Source: Prorocentrum cordatum (taxonomy: Eukaryota > Sar > Dinophyceae > Prorocentrales > Prorocentraceae). Taken from it: DNA of 64,000 bases. The position numbers and the translations under genes were made by a program. Of the stretch, positions 53,901 to 64,000 are shown in pieces. The notes below the pieces were generated by a model that was given only the letters and a program-made list of their open reading frames with translations, did not search any database and had not been told where the DNA came from. Within the stretch, counting starts at the first letter, position 1, and the number at the start of each line of letters is the position of its first letter. Where the stretch lies: positions 802,501 to 866,500 of the forward strand of contig CAUYUJ010007224.1 in NCBI GenBank assembly GCA_963575745.1, read 5' to 3'.

Positions 53901-55440
53901 TCGTCCCTGTCAAGTAATACCATGCAGGGAAACATGCGGTGATCGATGAACTTGCGGCGCGAGTGCCCGTCGAGCAACTCCACGCGGCGCGCGCGCGTTG
54001 AGCGGAGAGGGGTGAGCTTTTGGGACGAAGACCGATCCAACAATTCCATGCGGGCCACATGGGCGTCATTCCCTTATGGGAATTGACAGGCCACTCTTTC
54101 GTTATTTGCGCGAATCTCCCTGCGGGGAATTGAGGGGCCACCCGTCTGTTTCTGACGTCTGTCTCCTCGGCCTCCTTCGTGTTCCTGCGCCCCCCCCTCC
54201 TCCCTTTTCCGTTGTCGTTCCCTTCCTTGTTTCGCCGCACCTTGAGTCCTGCTTCATCCTCCGTCCTCCCTTTTGTCTCCGTGCTCCTTGCCATCTCCAC
54301 TCCTGCCCCCTCTTCTTTCATTCTCTCTCGCTTATTTTCTTATTGCCCTTGACCTCTCCCTCCGCGTCGATCCCCCCTCCTCCCCCTTCCTCCCCCCTCC
54401 CTTCTCCGTCGCCGGTCCCTTCCCTCATCTCCCTCCTCTTTGAGCCCCCTTGCCCCTTCCATCCTCCGCCCTCCCTTCTGTCCCCCTGCCCCGTTCCTTG
54501 CTCTCTCGTGCTCCCTCCTTTCTCTTTCGCTGTTTGCCTTGTTGCCCTCACCCACTCTCCCTCCGCGCCGCTCTCCCCTGCTCGCTTTGTCCTCCGCCCT
54601 GGCCGTTTCCCTCATGTTTCGGGCCTCCCCCTTCCACCCTCTGGCGCTCGGTCTCCTCAATCCGCGCGGCCGACAGCTGGGGCGCTCACCAAGCGTCTCC
54701 CTGTCTTGCCTTGTTTCATCCCTCAGCATCATGGCTTCATCATGGTGCATCCATGTGCCATGTTCTGTCATTATCTCTGGATGGTTCGTTCCCTACGCGT
54801 CTGTGTGACCGCATTATTGTTTGCATTGTGTGTTCCCGTCTGTGCTTGCAGTTTTTCATGGGTTGAGTTGCCACGCTGCCGCTAAGCGCAAGGACGTTCT
54901 CACGGTGGTTAAGTTTCTATGTTTTGTCCGTGTGCGAAATGGCTTCCTTGGGCAAATTGTTCCCATTGCGTTTTCAATTAAATGTCGTGAGTTCCCGGGT
55001 GAACCCGCGTGGCCTCCTTGCCACGCGCAGGAAAACACCCTCCGCCCCTCCACGCGCCCCGCCTTCCTCGGATTGGGGGGGGGGGCAGGTCTCTCCAGAG
55101 CTCCACTCTGCGCGGGGGCCTTCACGGGCCAGGTCTTACCCACGATCTCGCTAACAGTCCGCACACCCGAAACAGAGTTTGCACTCCTGGAACCCGTCTT
55201 GCCGCGCCCCGAGCCCGTCGGGACTTCGCCTTCACCGTTTAGGGGGGCATCGCAGGCACCTCCCTGGAGCTCTGGAGCCCTGCGCGAGGAGGCTCGCAGG
55301 GACCCTTCCCCAGGGGGCGTTTCGGGGCCGCTGGGATCTCATCCGCACGTCTTGCAGCATTGGCTCTTTCAGCGCGGCGCGGCCGTGCAGTCCGGGGCTT
55401 ATCGGGCCTGCAAGCGTTGCCTCCGTATGACTTTTGCCGG
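53901..55440. other. R4-related fragment then C/T-rich stretch, no gene
   Basis: CGTCCCTGTCAAGTAATACC at 53908 matches the R4 core word CATCCCTGTCAAATAATACC. 54160-54620 is C/T-rich. No domain in any frame. Confidence 0.45.
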
Positions 55441-55545
55441 CCTAGTTGCGGGCGGGTGGGTGGTACGACCCCACAAGCACGGGAGGTGGTCACGCGCGGT
55501 GCAGCGTGGTCAATTGCACCACCTAGATTGCCCCACATTGATTCT
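55441..55545 (-). repeat. GTGCAAT-element tail, copy 2
   Basis: TTGCGGGCGGGTGGGTGG followed by TTGCACCACCTAGATTGC, the reverse of the tail at 5200-5305. A (TA)n tract follows at 55608-55630. Confidence 0.65.
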
Positions 55546-55744
55546 CCTTTCTAAAAAGAGAATAGACTCCCCCCCCGGACTTAACGCTTCCCCCTGGGAT
55601 TGTATAATTATATATATATATATATATATTCTGCACACTCCTCCATCCTAAGTATGAAATCATACCATCCCGGGCAGGCCGGTTTCCCCCCCTGAGGTTC
55701 CATCGTAAAAAAACTATGCGGTGACATTTGTTGTTCTAACATAG

Positions 55745-55840
55745 CACTTGTTCACGAATCCCTTGCAAAAATAGGACGAAGTGCGCGCGCCCGCGTCGTC
55801 GCGCGCGCATGCCAAAATCCTTCAAAAACCTTCGGTGCCG
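55745..55840 (+). repeat. Dispersed GCGCGCGTCGTCG repeat
   Basis: AATCCCTTGCAAAAATAGGA, GACGAAGTGCGCGCGC and CGTCGTCGCGCGCGCATGCC. Related to 5640-5880 (reverse), 57600-57960 and the R4 core. Confidence 0.65.
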
Positions 55841-56154
55841 GAAAGATTTCGCAATCGAGTTTCCAATTACCCTGTGACGTACCCAACCCATTGGCATCAA
55901 TGGAAACGAGGAGTTGGCCGAAACTTGCATGGACAATCAACTTGATGTGTAAGCTACTTGGGACACGCGCCTATGGCATGATGCGCAGTAGAACCATACA
56001 CGAACGAGGGGCGACAGCTACAGGCTCGAAAAGGACATGGGGAGTCGGGAACGCAGAGCAGGAGAAAAACTGGGGGAAGTCGAACCATCAGCACGGCAGC
56101 AGCAGAGGGAAGGTGACTGCAGGAGGAGAACAACGACGAAAGCGGCGCCCAATT

Positions 56155-57470
56155 TGAGTCTGCGGTGGGTACCCACTGTGCTGTGCCCTTCAGCAGCCCT
56201 CGAATGTGGCGACAGTTTCACAGATCGCAGCCCCCCAGGGATGGCGAGGTCTAATTTGAGTCTGCGGTGGGTACCCACTGTGCTGTGCCCCTTCAGCAGC
56301 CTTCGAAAGTGGCGACAGCTTCACAGATCGCAGCCCGCAGGGATGGCGAGGTCTAATTTGAGTCTGCGGTGGGTACCCACTGTGCTGTGCCCTTCAGCAG
56401 CCCTCGAAAGTGGCGACAGTTTCACAGATCGCAGCCCCCCAGGGATGGCGAGGTCTAATTTGAGTCTTCGGTGGGTACCCGCTGTGCTGTGCCCCTTCAG
56501 CAGCCCTCGAAAGTGGCGACAGTTTCACAGATCGCAACCCCCCCAGGGATGGCCAGGTCTAACTTGAATTTGCGTGTGGCGTCACTGTGCTGGGCCCCTC
56601 AGCAGGCCTCGAAAGTGGCCAGTTTCGCAGATCGCAGCCCCCCAAGGATGGCGAGGTCTAATTTGAATCTGCGTGTCGCGTCACTGTGCTGGGCCCCCAG
56701 CAGGCCTCGAAAGTGGCGGCAGTTTCACAGATCGCAGCCCCCCAAGGATGGCGAGGTCTGATTTGAACCTGCGGTGAGTACCCAGTGCGCTGGGCCCCCC
56801 AGCAGGCCTCGAAAGTGGCGACAGTTTCACAGATCGCAGCCCCCCAGGGATGGCGAGGTCTAATTTGGGTCCGCGGTGAGTGCCCACTGTGCTGGGCCCC
56901 CCAGCAGCCTTCGAAAGTGGCGACCGTTTCACAGATCGCAGCCCCCCAGGGAAGGCGAGATTTAATTTGAGTCCGCAGTGAGTACCCACTGTGCTGGGCC
57001 CCCCAGCAGGCCTCGAAAGTGGCGACAGTTTCACAGATCGCAGCCCCCCAGGGATGGCGAGGTGAGTCCGCATTGGCATTGAGTACCCACTGTGCTGGGC
57101 CCCTCAGCAGGCCTCGAAAGTGGCGACAGTTTCACAGATCGCAGCCCCCCCAGGGATGGCGAGGTCTAGTTTGAGTCCGCAGTGAGTACCCACTGTGCTG
57201 GGCCCCCCAGCAGGCCTCGAAAGTGGCGACAGTTTGACAGATCGCAGCCCCCCAGGGATGGCGAGGTCTGATTTGAATCTGCGGTGAGTACCCACTGCGC
57301 CGGGCCCCCCAGCAGGCCTCGAAAGTGGCGGCAGTTTCACAGATCGCAGCCCCCCAGGGATGGCGAGGTCTAATTTGAGTCTGCGGTGGGTACCCACTGT
57401 GCTGGGCCCCCCAGCAGCCTTCGAAAGTAGCGGCAGTTTCACAGATCGCAAGCCCCAGCAGCCCTCGAAA
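56155..57470 (+). repeat. 102-bp satellite, 13 copies
   Basis: TTTCACAGATCGCAGCCCCC and GGGATGGCGAGGTCTAATTT recur 13 times at 101-104 bp spacing. 102 bp is 34 codons, so a frame (56037-56567) stays open through the first four units with a 34-residue repeat. Later units break it. I regard it as non-coding. Confidence 0.95.
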
Positions 57471-57599
57471 GTGGCACAGGGATGACCAGGTAGGAGGCAG
57501 GCTGGCACGCAGCGACGAGCGAGGTAAAAGCCAAGGGGGGGAGGAGGGAAGGAAGAAGGGAAGGGAGGAGACGCGCGAGCAGTGCTCTATTCAAAACGA

Positions 57600-57960
57600 G
57601 AACCCAACGCAGGAGGGTTGGGAACAAACATACAAAAACACATGGTTTCGCAACGCGGATTTGCGAAAAAAACTTCCGCGCGAACGCTTGCGAAATCTTC
57701 AGAAAACCATTGGTGTTTTTCAATATTTTCACAAGATGCTACCAAACGGGCCTCGCGCGCGCGCAGGTCGAAATTGTCGAACGCCCTTGCGCGTGTGCCG
57801 TGGCGGGAATCCTTTGCAAAACATGGGACGAAGTGCAGACGCGCGCGTCGTCACGGGCGTATGCCGAAAACCTTCAAAACCCATCGGTGTCAGAAGGATT
57901 TCAAAATCGTGCGTCCAAAAAACCGACAAAAAACCCAAGGTTTCGCAAAAAGCGTGCGCG
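57600..57960 (+). repeat. Dispersed GCGCGCGTCGTC repeat, long copy
   Basis: Contains AAAACCATTGGTG, GGACGAAGTGCAGACGCGCG and CAAGGTTTCGCAAAAAGCG. It is built of the same words as R4 and the copies at 5640 and 55745. Confidence 0.6.
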
Positions 57961-57969
57961 CGCGCTCTT

Positions 57970-58495
57970 GCGTCGTCGTCGTCGTCGTCGTCGCCGTCCT
58001 CCCTCCTCCCGCGTCGTCGTCTTCGTCGCCTACGTCGTCCTCTGTCTTTTCTCGTGTTCGTCGTCGCCGCCCTCTTTGGCGTCGTGGTCGTTTCCGTCGT
58101 CGTTGTCGCCGTGGTCGTCCTTCCTCCTCCTCCTCCCACGTCGTCGTCGTCGTCGTCCGTCGTCGGCGTCTCGTCGTCGTCCCTCCTATTTCGTCGCCGT
58201 CGTCGTTGTCGTCGTCGTCTTCCCTCCTCCCTCGTCGTTGTCGTCGTCGGCGTCGCCGTCCTTCCTCCTTCGTCGTCGTTCTCGTCGTCGCCGTCCTCCC
58301 TCCTCCCTCGTCGTTGTCGTCGTTGTCGTCGTTCTCGCCGTCGTCGTCCTTCCTCCTCCCTCGTCGTCGCCTTCGCTGGCGTCGTCGTCGTCGTCTCCGT
58401 CGTCGTCGGCGTCGGCGTCGTTGTCGTCGTCGAAGTCGTCGGAGACGTCGTCGGTGTCGTCCTAGTCGTTGTCGTCGGTGTCGTCGTAGTCGGTC
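57970..58495. repeat. (GTC)n array with CCTCCCTCCTC interruptions
   Basis: GTC/TCG triplets, interrupted about every 40-60 bases by CCTCCTCCCTCGTCG words. Frames give Arg, Ser or Val runs. Confidence 0.95.
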
Positions 58496-58497
58496 TT

Positions 58498-58612
58498 AAC
58501 AGGTTGTGCAAACCAAGTTGCGGGTGGGTGGGTGGGATTTTTGCGCGAGCAGTGGAGATGACGACTTCAAGTTCAGCAGAGTGGATGGCACCACGTAGAT
58601 TGCACCGCACAT
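58498..58612 (-). repeat. GTGCAAT-element tail, copy 3
   Basis: AACCAAGTTGCGGGTGGGTG, CAAGTTCAGCAGAGTGGATG and GCACCACGTAGATTGCACC are the reverse of 5197-5305. Confidence 0.75.
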
Positions 58613-60378
58613 ATTACAAGAAATCATTGTATGCGGTCCACGCTGGCGAATGCGTTGACCAATCGTGCTGAGAATACGTGGTAACATATCGTGTTAGCGA
58701 TCGTGCTAACACATCGTCCTAGCACATGGTGTTCGCGAACATCCATCTGGTCTACGTCAGACCGCCAGTCAACTGATGTTACGTACTGCCCCCCGTGTCT
58801 GACATGGGAGGATCGAAACGCTGGGTGATGCGTGCTGAACTCTGTAGTAGGATTGTTGGAGTGTCCTGGAGCCCTCATCTCGGAGGGCGGCCAGTCAAGA
58901 TGACGGCGGCTTCGTGGCACGGCCCCAAACTTTCCAATGTCAGTCCAGGAGCACCAGCCAGGTCCGTCCTGACCCGTTCTCCTACGCAGATCCAGCCGTG
59001 GCGACGAAAGACTTCCAGGAGTTTCCAAAAAACTTCAGACAGATACCAGGACATGCCGCTGCTAAGTCGACAGGCTGGCCCTCTCCGCGGGCTGTCGGTG
59101 GCGTTGGTGGGCTTTTTGGCTGGCGAGCGCGGCCCCTCGCGGACCTGCGCTGGCCTGCTGGAGCTACCCATTCTGCCCGCGCGCGGCGGCCTCGCTCGCT
59201 GGCCTCTGAGCGCTCGGAAGTGCGCCTCTCGTCTGCCGTGGCACATTCGGTGGCCTGCCGCTCCTCTACGAAGCCTCGTGTACGGAGGCCGCACGCCGGA
59301 GGACTTCTGACTGAGCGTTGCGCCGGCCGGCTCGAGCGCGGCGGCACTGCTGAGTCGATGGGAGCAGTTCTGGCAAGACTATACTCACAGGCCTAGAGAT
59401 TGACACCAGCACCAAAATCGGCGGCGTTCCTCCACCGAGGGAAGAAAGATCCCGATCTCGGCGATGGTGGTAATATTCTGGCTTCAAAGGTGACCGAAAT
59501 ATTACCACCAACACCGAAATCGAGGACCATCTCCCCCCTGTTGAGGCAGCCCCTTGTCTTGGTGTTGGTGCCCATTTCCAGGCCTCCAATATACGGTCGG
59601 CTGCATAGCGCGTCGCGCCGCCGGTTTTGGCCCACGTCGGCGCGACACACCTAACATGTCCCAGCTCCCAGCCATCAACGTCCTGAGTGGTCCACCTCCC
59701 CCTGCCCCACGAAGCGGAGCGACGCGCTACCCGCTCGCAGGGAAACAGAAGTTCCTGACCGTAAGGCGCTGCCCATGTCGATCCGATCGAACCGAGTCGA
59801 TCTTGATTTTGGCCGGGTCGGATCGATCCGAACTCAATCCCCGAGGGTGCGAGGCAGGTTGCCAGTTCATAGATGTTGCATGCCGCCGTGGTGCATTTAG
59901 GCGCGGCCGATCCGATTCGATTCTGCCTCCGTCCCGATGCGCCCGGACCCGATGGACATTCCGATCCGATCCGATGTCTGAATATTTTCGTATTAGATGT
60001 TGATTGAGTGTGCCATAAGGCGATACCCTTTTGATTTTGCAGGAATTGGCCCACCGGCGTTGGGTCGCCCACAGGGTCCCGCCCATAGGGTCCTTTCCCA
60101 CAGGGTCCCGCCCATGGGTCCCGCAAGGGTGCATGCTGCCCCACGGTCGCTGCGATTCGCGTACACACGAGCCAGCCAGACGGGGCACCTAGGCGCCGGA
60201 AGAAAGCGGGATCGATTGCGCCGATATTCGTGCGCAACTTTCCGAAGCAAGGTCGAGGGTTGGGAGCCTCATGTCCGATGTGATGTGCTGCGTTGGCGGC
60301 CCGCGGGAATCGCGGCACAAAGTCGCTATGCCATCTCGCGTAAGGACCATTTGCTTTTCGCGGCCCACTTGGTATTGT
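58613..60378. other. No gene recognised; small repeats
   Basis: Includes a GGTGGTAATATT...AATATTACCACC inverted repeat (59466-59510), GATCCGATC-rich words (59770-59985) and a CCCACAGGGTCCCGCCCAT minisatellite (60065-60125). Confidence 0.4.
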
Positions 60379-60793
60379 CAACAGGAGGGAGATGGCACCG
60401 CAGCGTGGCGGGCGCTTGTGCGCACAGGTATCCGCGTGGGTGCGCGATCCTCGGAGGCCGCTGTAACTGGGACGCTGATGCAAGATGTTATTATAAAAAC
60501 CGCCAGACAGAATTGGAACCCCGCGCGGGGAGAGAGAGAGAGAGAGAGAGAGAGAGAACAGGAGAGGAGAAAGAGAAAGAAATAAACACAAACAAAGGGA
60601 GAGACAGAAAGTGACAGTGAGAGATCAGGGGCAACGACGGGGGGGGGGCTGGGTTCACGGGGGGACGCATCGACCCCAAATCGCCCACTCGTCGCCGATA
60701 GGAGCCCGATAGCCCACCCCGCCCAGGAACGCGCGGAGTCGCTGCCGGGGTCTTGTTGCATTGAGGTTTGTGGAGGGCACGGCGGGCGGCCTT
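60379..60793 (+). repeat. Segmental duplication, proximal copy, with (GA)n
   Basis: CAACAGG...GATGGCACCGCAGCGTG and CTCGGAGGCCGCTGTA match 61504-61636. GAGATCAGGGGCAACGAC and CGCCCAGGAACGCGCGGA (60621-60793) match 62102-62276. A (GA)n tract is at 60528-60555. Confidence 0.75.
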
Positions 60794-61239
60794 CGCACGT
60801 CCTACCACGCGCCCCAGACGCGCCTGCGACCCGCCGGGGGGCGGCCGGACGGGAAACTCGAGGCCAGCCCGTGCCCTCCTTCGCGCCCTCGGCTTGCGCC
60901 AAAGAGAGGGGCAAAGGGCGATGGACAGGGCCGCTTACAGTCCGACCCGACGTGGTGTTGTGGCCCTCAGAGCAGGATCGGAAACCCCAAGAATTTTGTT
61001 GACGATTCGTGTAAGGTAATTCGGTACACGGAGAAGGAAGATATGGGTTCGATGCGCCAGCCGAGGCCGCGCTGCCGACTCGGCTCGGCTCTTTCTCGGT
61101 GGGCCAGCGCCGGGCGAGGCCAGCCAGAGCCGGGCGCGGCGGGCCGACTTCGCTGCGGCTCGGGGCGAGCCGCCGGCGGCCCGATCTGGTTCCGATGCGA
61201 GTCGGGGGCCCAGAAGCTCCCAAAGCGCCCGACGAGGTC

Positions 61240-61335
61240 GACCCTCCATCGTCGATCGACGATTGAGGGTCGACATCGTCGAAGATCGACGATTGAGGGT
61301 CGACGATTGAGGATCGAAGATCGACGTCGATCTTC
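61240..61335. repeat. GATCGACGATTGAGG tandem/inverted repeat
   Basis: ATCGACGATTGAGGGTCGAC repeats and partly pairs with CGACGTCGATCTTCGACC downstream. Confidence 0.8.
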
Positions 61336-61503
61336 GACCCCCCGTCCTCCTCAGTGGCAAACGTGCCGGGCCGCAGATGCTCCGTGCGCGCTTTTAAGTT
61401 TGGCGTGGCCATTTGATCTTGGCGTCGCAAAAAGTACACGCACGAAGCCGACGAATGCACGGGGAATGGGAATGGACGTCCGAGCGATGGCGAGTGGTTT
61501 TGC

Positions 61504-62276
61504 CAACAGGCGGCGAGATGGCAGCGCAGCGTGACGTGTCTTCTGGGCCTGCGGTCTCGGAGGCCGCTCTACCTGGGCCCGCTGGTGCGGAATCGTCTAA
61601 CATTGCAATCGGGTGGTGGAGCTCCGCACGGGGGGGAAAGAGACAGAGAGAGAGAGAGCGAGAGAGAGAGAGAGACTGACAGACAGACAGACAGACAGAG
61701 AGGCAGGCAGGCAGGCAGACAGACAGACAGACAGGCAGACAGACAGGCAGGCAGACAGGCAGACAGACAGAGCTAGAGAGTGGTGCCATTGGAGTGCGCG
61801 TGCGCATCCCAACCCCTCAACGGGATTGTGAGGGGTGGCATGTTTCCGTGCGCGCTGCACGACACCCGTGGCCCACCTCCCCCACCCCGCCTCGGCTGCC
61901 CCCGAGAGCCAGCTCGCTCCTTGCCTTCGCCCCCACGCCGCCCCCATTCGAGCTCAGGGGCGAACACGGGGGGGCACTGGCTGAAGGGGGGAGGCTTGGA
62001 CCTCCAATGCTTGTTCATCGCCGATGGGGGCCTGATGGCCCACCTCGCCCAGGAACGCGCTCTCTCGTTATCGGGGACCCATCGCCAGCGAGAGACGGTT
62101 GGAGATCAGGGGCAACGACAGGGGGGGATTGGCCCAGGGGTGGGACGCATCGGCCCCCGATCGCGCACTCATCGCCGATAAGGGCCCGATAACCGATAGC
62201 CCTCCCCGCCCAGGAACTCGCGGATTCGCTGCCGGGGTCCTGCTGCACGGAACCTGTGGAAGGCAACGGCGGGCGG
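61504..62276 (+). repeat. Segmental duplication, distal copy, with (GACA)n
   Basis: The same blocks as 60379-60793, in the same order but separated by a GAGA/GACAGACAGGCAG array (61637-61770) and 330 further bases. A third partial copy of the CACCTCGCCCAGGAACGCG block lies at 62335-62400. Confidence 0.75.
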
Positions 62277-62430
62277 CGTCCACCTGTTTCCTCGCGCATC
62301 CCAAGCGTGCCCGCAACCCGCAGTTGTGGATCGACCCCCAGTCGCCCACTCATCGCCGACCGGGGTCTGACAGCCCACCTCGCCCAGGAACGCGCGCGTT
62401 CGTTATCGGGAACCTGTCGCCGATCTACCT

Positions 62431-62456
62431 GCGGTATATATATATATATATATACA
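62431..62456. repeat. (TA)n microsatellite
   Basis: Twelve or so TA units. From 62457 to 63270 no gene or repeat is recognised. Confidence 0.9.
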
Positions 62457-63270
62457 CTGCCGATTCCAGCTCGAGGTCCCCCCTCCTGAGCCAGTCCCCC
62501 CCGTATCATTCCCCCCACGGGGAGGATGGTCTGTTCACGGAGATGCCGCAGGCGCAGCGCCGTGTTCGGTAACTTGCCCCCCAGCGCCATGTTCGGTAAC
62601 CTGGTAAGGGACAGCGGAACTACGCTGAAGAGTGATGTGCAGTTGAATCTCCAATGAGAAGATGAGACTCACGCGCGCACGCTCGTGGAGCATGTGCTCT
62701 CCAGATCGGCTCCTCGACAAGCAACGGGGCCCGCAGAACCACGTCCTCTCCTGCAGATGACAAGGTCCCGAGCGTTCTCCACAGAATGGTCGTGAGGGGC
62801 GCATTGTGTTGTTTTGTTTGACGGGAGTTTTAGAACCAGTTGAGGTCGTGCGCTCCCGCTCGAGGATGGCGCGCCCCGCGCGCAGAGTCCTCGACAAGCT
62901 AGCGGGGGAGGGGGCATGCCCCCCGCTGGCCCCCGGCAGCCTCCTGGAGGCCCAGTGTCATTGAATGTCAGCGTATGATGAATAACTGATGCCTCCCCCC
63001 CTCCCGAGGCTGTTGACCACACCTCGCGGTGCTCAAAAGAATTGTTTCATTTTTGTTTAATTGCGCGCGCCAGGGGGTCGTCGCGGGCGCCGCCGAGGGG
63101 CTCGAGTACCCCCCTGCACGGCAGCTTCAAACCGATTGCTTTCCGTAAAGAATTCATCATAGGGTCGTATACATCCGAGGCGAACTTCTCCCCCGTCTCA
63201 GGCTGATTATTGCCGTGCCACAGTCGTCGTCGACTACACTACAGCGGACCTACGCAGCACCTCCCCACAG

Positions 63271-63640
63271 TGCGTCGTCGTCGCGTCGTCGTCGTCGTCG
63301 TCGTCATTCGGCGTCGTCGTCGTCGTTGCCGTCGTCGACTGCGGCGGAATTCACAACGCAGCGTCGTCGTCCGTCGTCGCCGGCGCCGTCGTCGTCGTCG
63401 CCGTCGTCGCCGGCGCCGTCGTCGTCGAAGACGACAGCGGGGCCGCCCGGGCCTACGCAGCCCCCCCCCCCCAAGCCCCCCACTCATGGGGCATCCGCAG
63501 TGCGTCGTTTCGTCGTCGACGACTACACCGGGCATGCGCACCACACCCATGCCGCCCCCCCCCCTCATGGAGCATCCGCAGTGCGTCGTCGTCCGCCATC
63601 GCCGTCGTCATCGTCGTTGTCGTCGTTGCAGGACATATTG
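63271..63640. repeat. (GTC)n array, interrupted
   Basis: GTC/TCG triplets around 63271-63435 and 63585-63635, with GCATCCGCAGTGCGTCGT occurring twice (63490 and 63573). No gene is seen from here to the window end. Confidence 0.9.
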
Positions 63641-64000
63641 TAATGGATGGGGGGGAAGGGGGGGAGAAGGAGAAGGAGGAGCCCTTGCCGCCTGCCTCTG
63701 CCGTTCCTCTTCCCTCTCCCTTTCGAAGCTTGTAGCTATGCCGGCACCGCCCGCCAGCTGAGGCGCCTCCTCCTCCTCCCGCCTACTCTCTCTCTCCTGT
63801 CTGTCTTCAGCTGCGTGAGTGATCACAGGTCGATGGCACGGAGAAAACCCAGCAATGCAGAGCAGGCCGATAGGACAGAACATACAGTTTCGACATCTGA
63901 TCCTGTGCAGACGGCGGGTGGGCAGGGATTCGAACGCAAGATTCAGCCCAAACCAGCCAGTGAGAGCTGACCGAATCAACAACTTCTGCCTGAGAACAAC

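Noticed and set aside
63905-63985. tRNA on the minus strand near the window end (GTTCGAATCCCTGC)
   Set aside because: The T-loop word is present but its stem does not pair and no D-arm or acceptor stem can be formed.

Overview
This is nuclear DNA of a dinoflagellate. Three independent signs agree. A perfect copy of the 22-nt dinoflagellate spliced-leader sequence lies at 23543-23564. A reverse-strand 18S rRNA relic (12810 down to about 11745) carries a dinoflagellate-type variable block. The recognisable genes have short phase-0 exons whose introns start with GC or GA as well as GT. The window is mostly non-coding: GGA/TCC, TCG, GAT, ACG and GTT arrays, minisatellites, foldback elements and dispersed repeat families. 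There is one 100-base assembly gap (23827-23926). Most long open frames here are read-through of trinucleotide arrays.

Layout. 0-7 kb: minisatellites, GGA/TCC arrays, one glucokinase-like exon (3024-3109), degenerate GTGCAAT repeats and a 115/207-bp tandem repeat. 7-14 kb: GC-rich sequence with possible decayed coding pieces, then the 18S relic on the minus strand. 14-23 kb: little recognisable content, a 1-kb GAT array and a GAGATCGATAGT minisatellite. 23.5-25.7 kb: TCC array, spliced-leader relict, a gap-truncated open frame, and an array of 20 alternating inverted cassettes. 26.4-30.8 kb: the gene-dense core, an ARB2/FAM172-type gene in three exons followed 0.6 kb later by a catechol O-methyltransferase-like gene, both on +. 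33-35.5 kb: tandem repeats of about 110 and 200 bp. 37-40.7 kb: four consecutive glucokinase exons on +, with introns full of arrays and foldbacks. 43.7-45.1 kb: an intact single-exon voltage-gated channel gene with two EF-hands (+). 46-49.6 kb: three 1.1-kb-type repeats sharing an apparently identical 383-bp core. 53-64 kb: a G-rich tandem repeat, a 102-bp satellite, TCG arrays and segmental duplications.

All recognised protein genes are on the + strand, as expected for dinoflagellate unidirectional clusters. They have no evident common pathway: a probable RNA/chromatin factor (ARB2), a methyltransferase, a sugar kinase and a cation channel. The main interest is structural. Genes here are split by introner-like foldback introns, one intron pair in the ARB2 gene shares homologous 3' ends, and glucokinase exons occur 34 kb apart with two complete unrelated genes between them.
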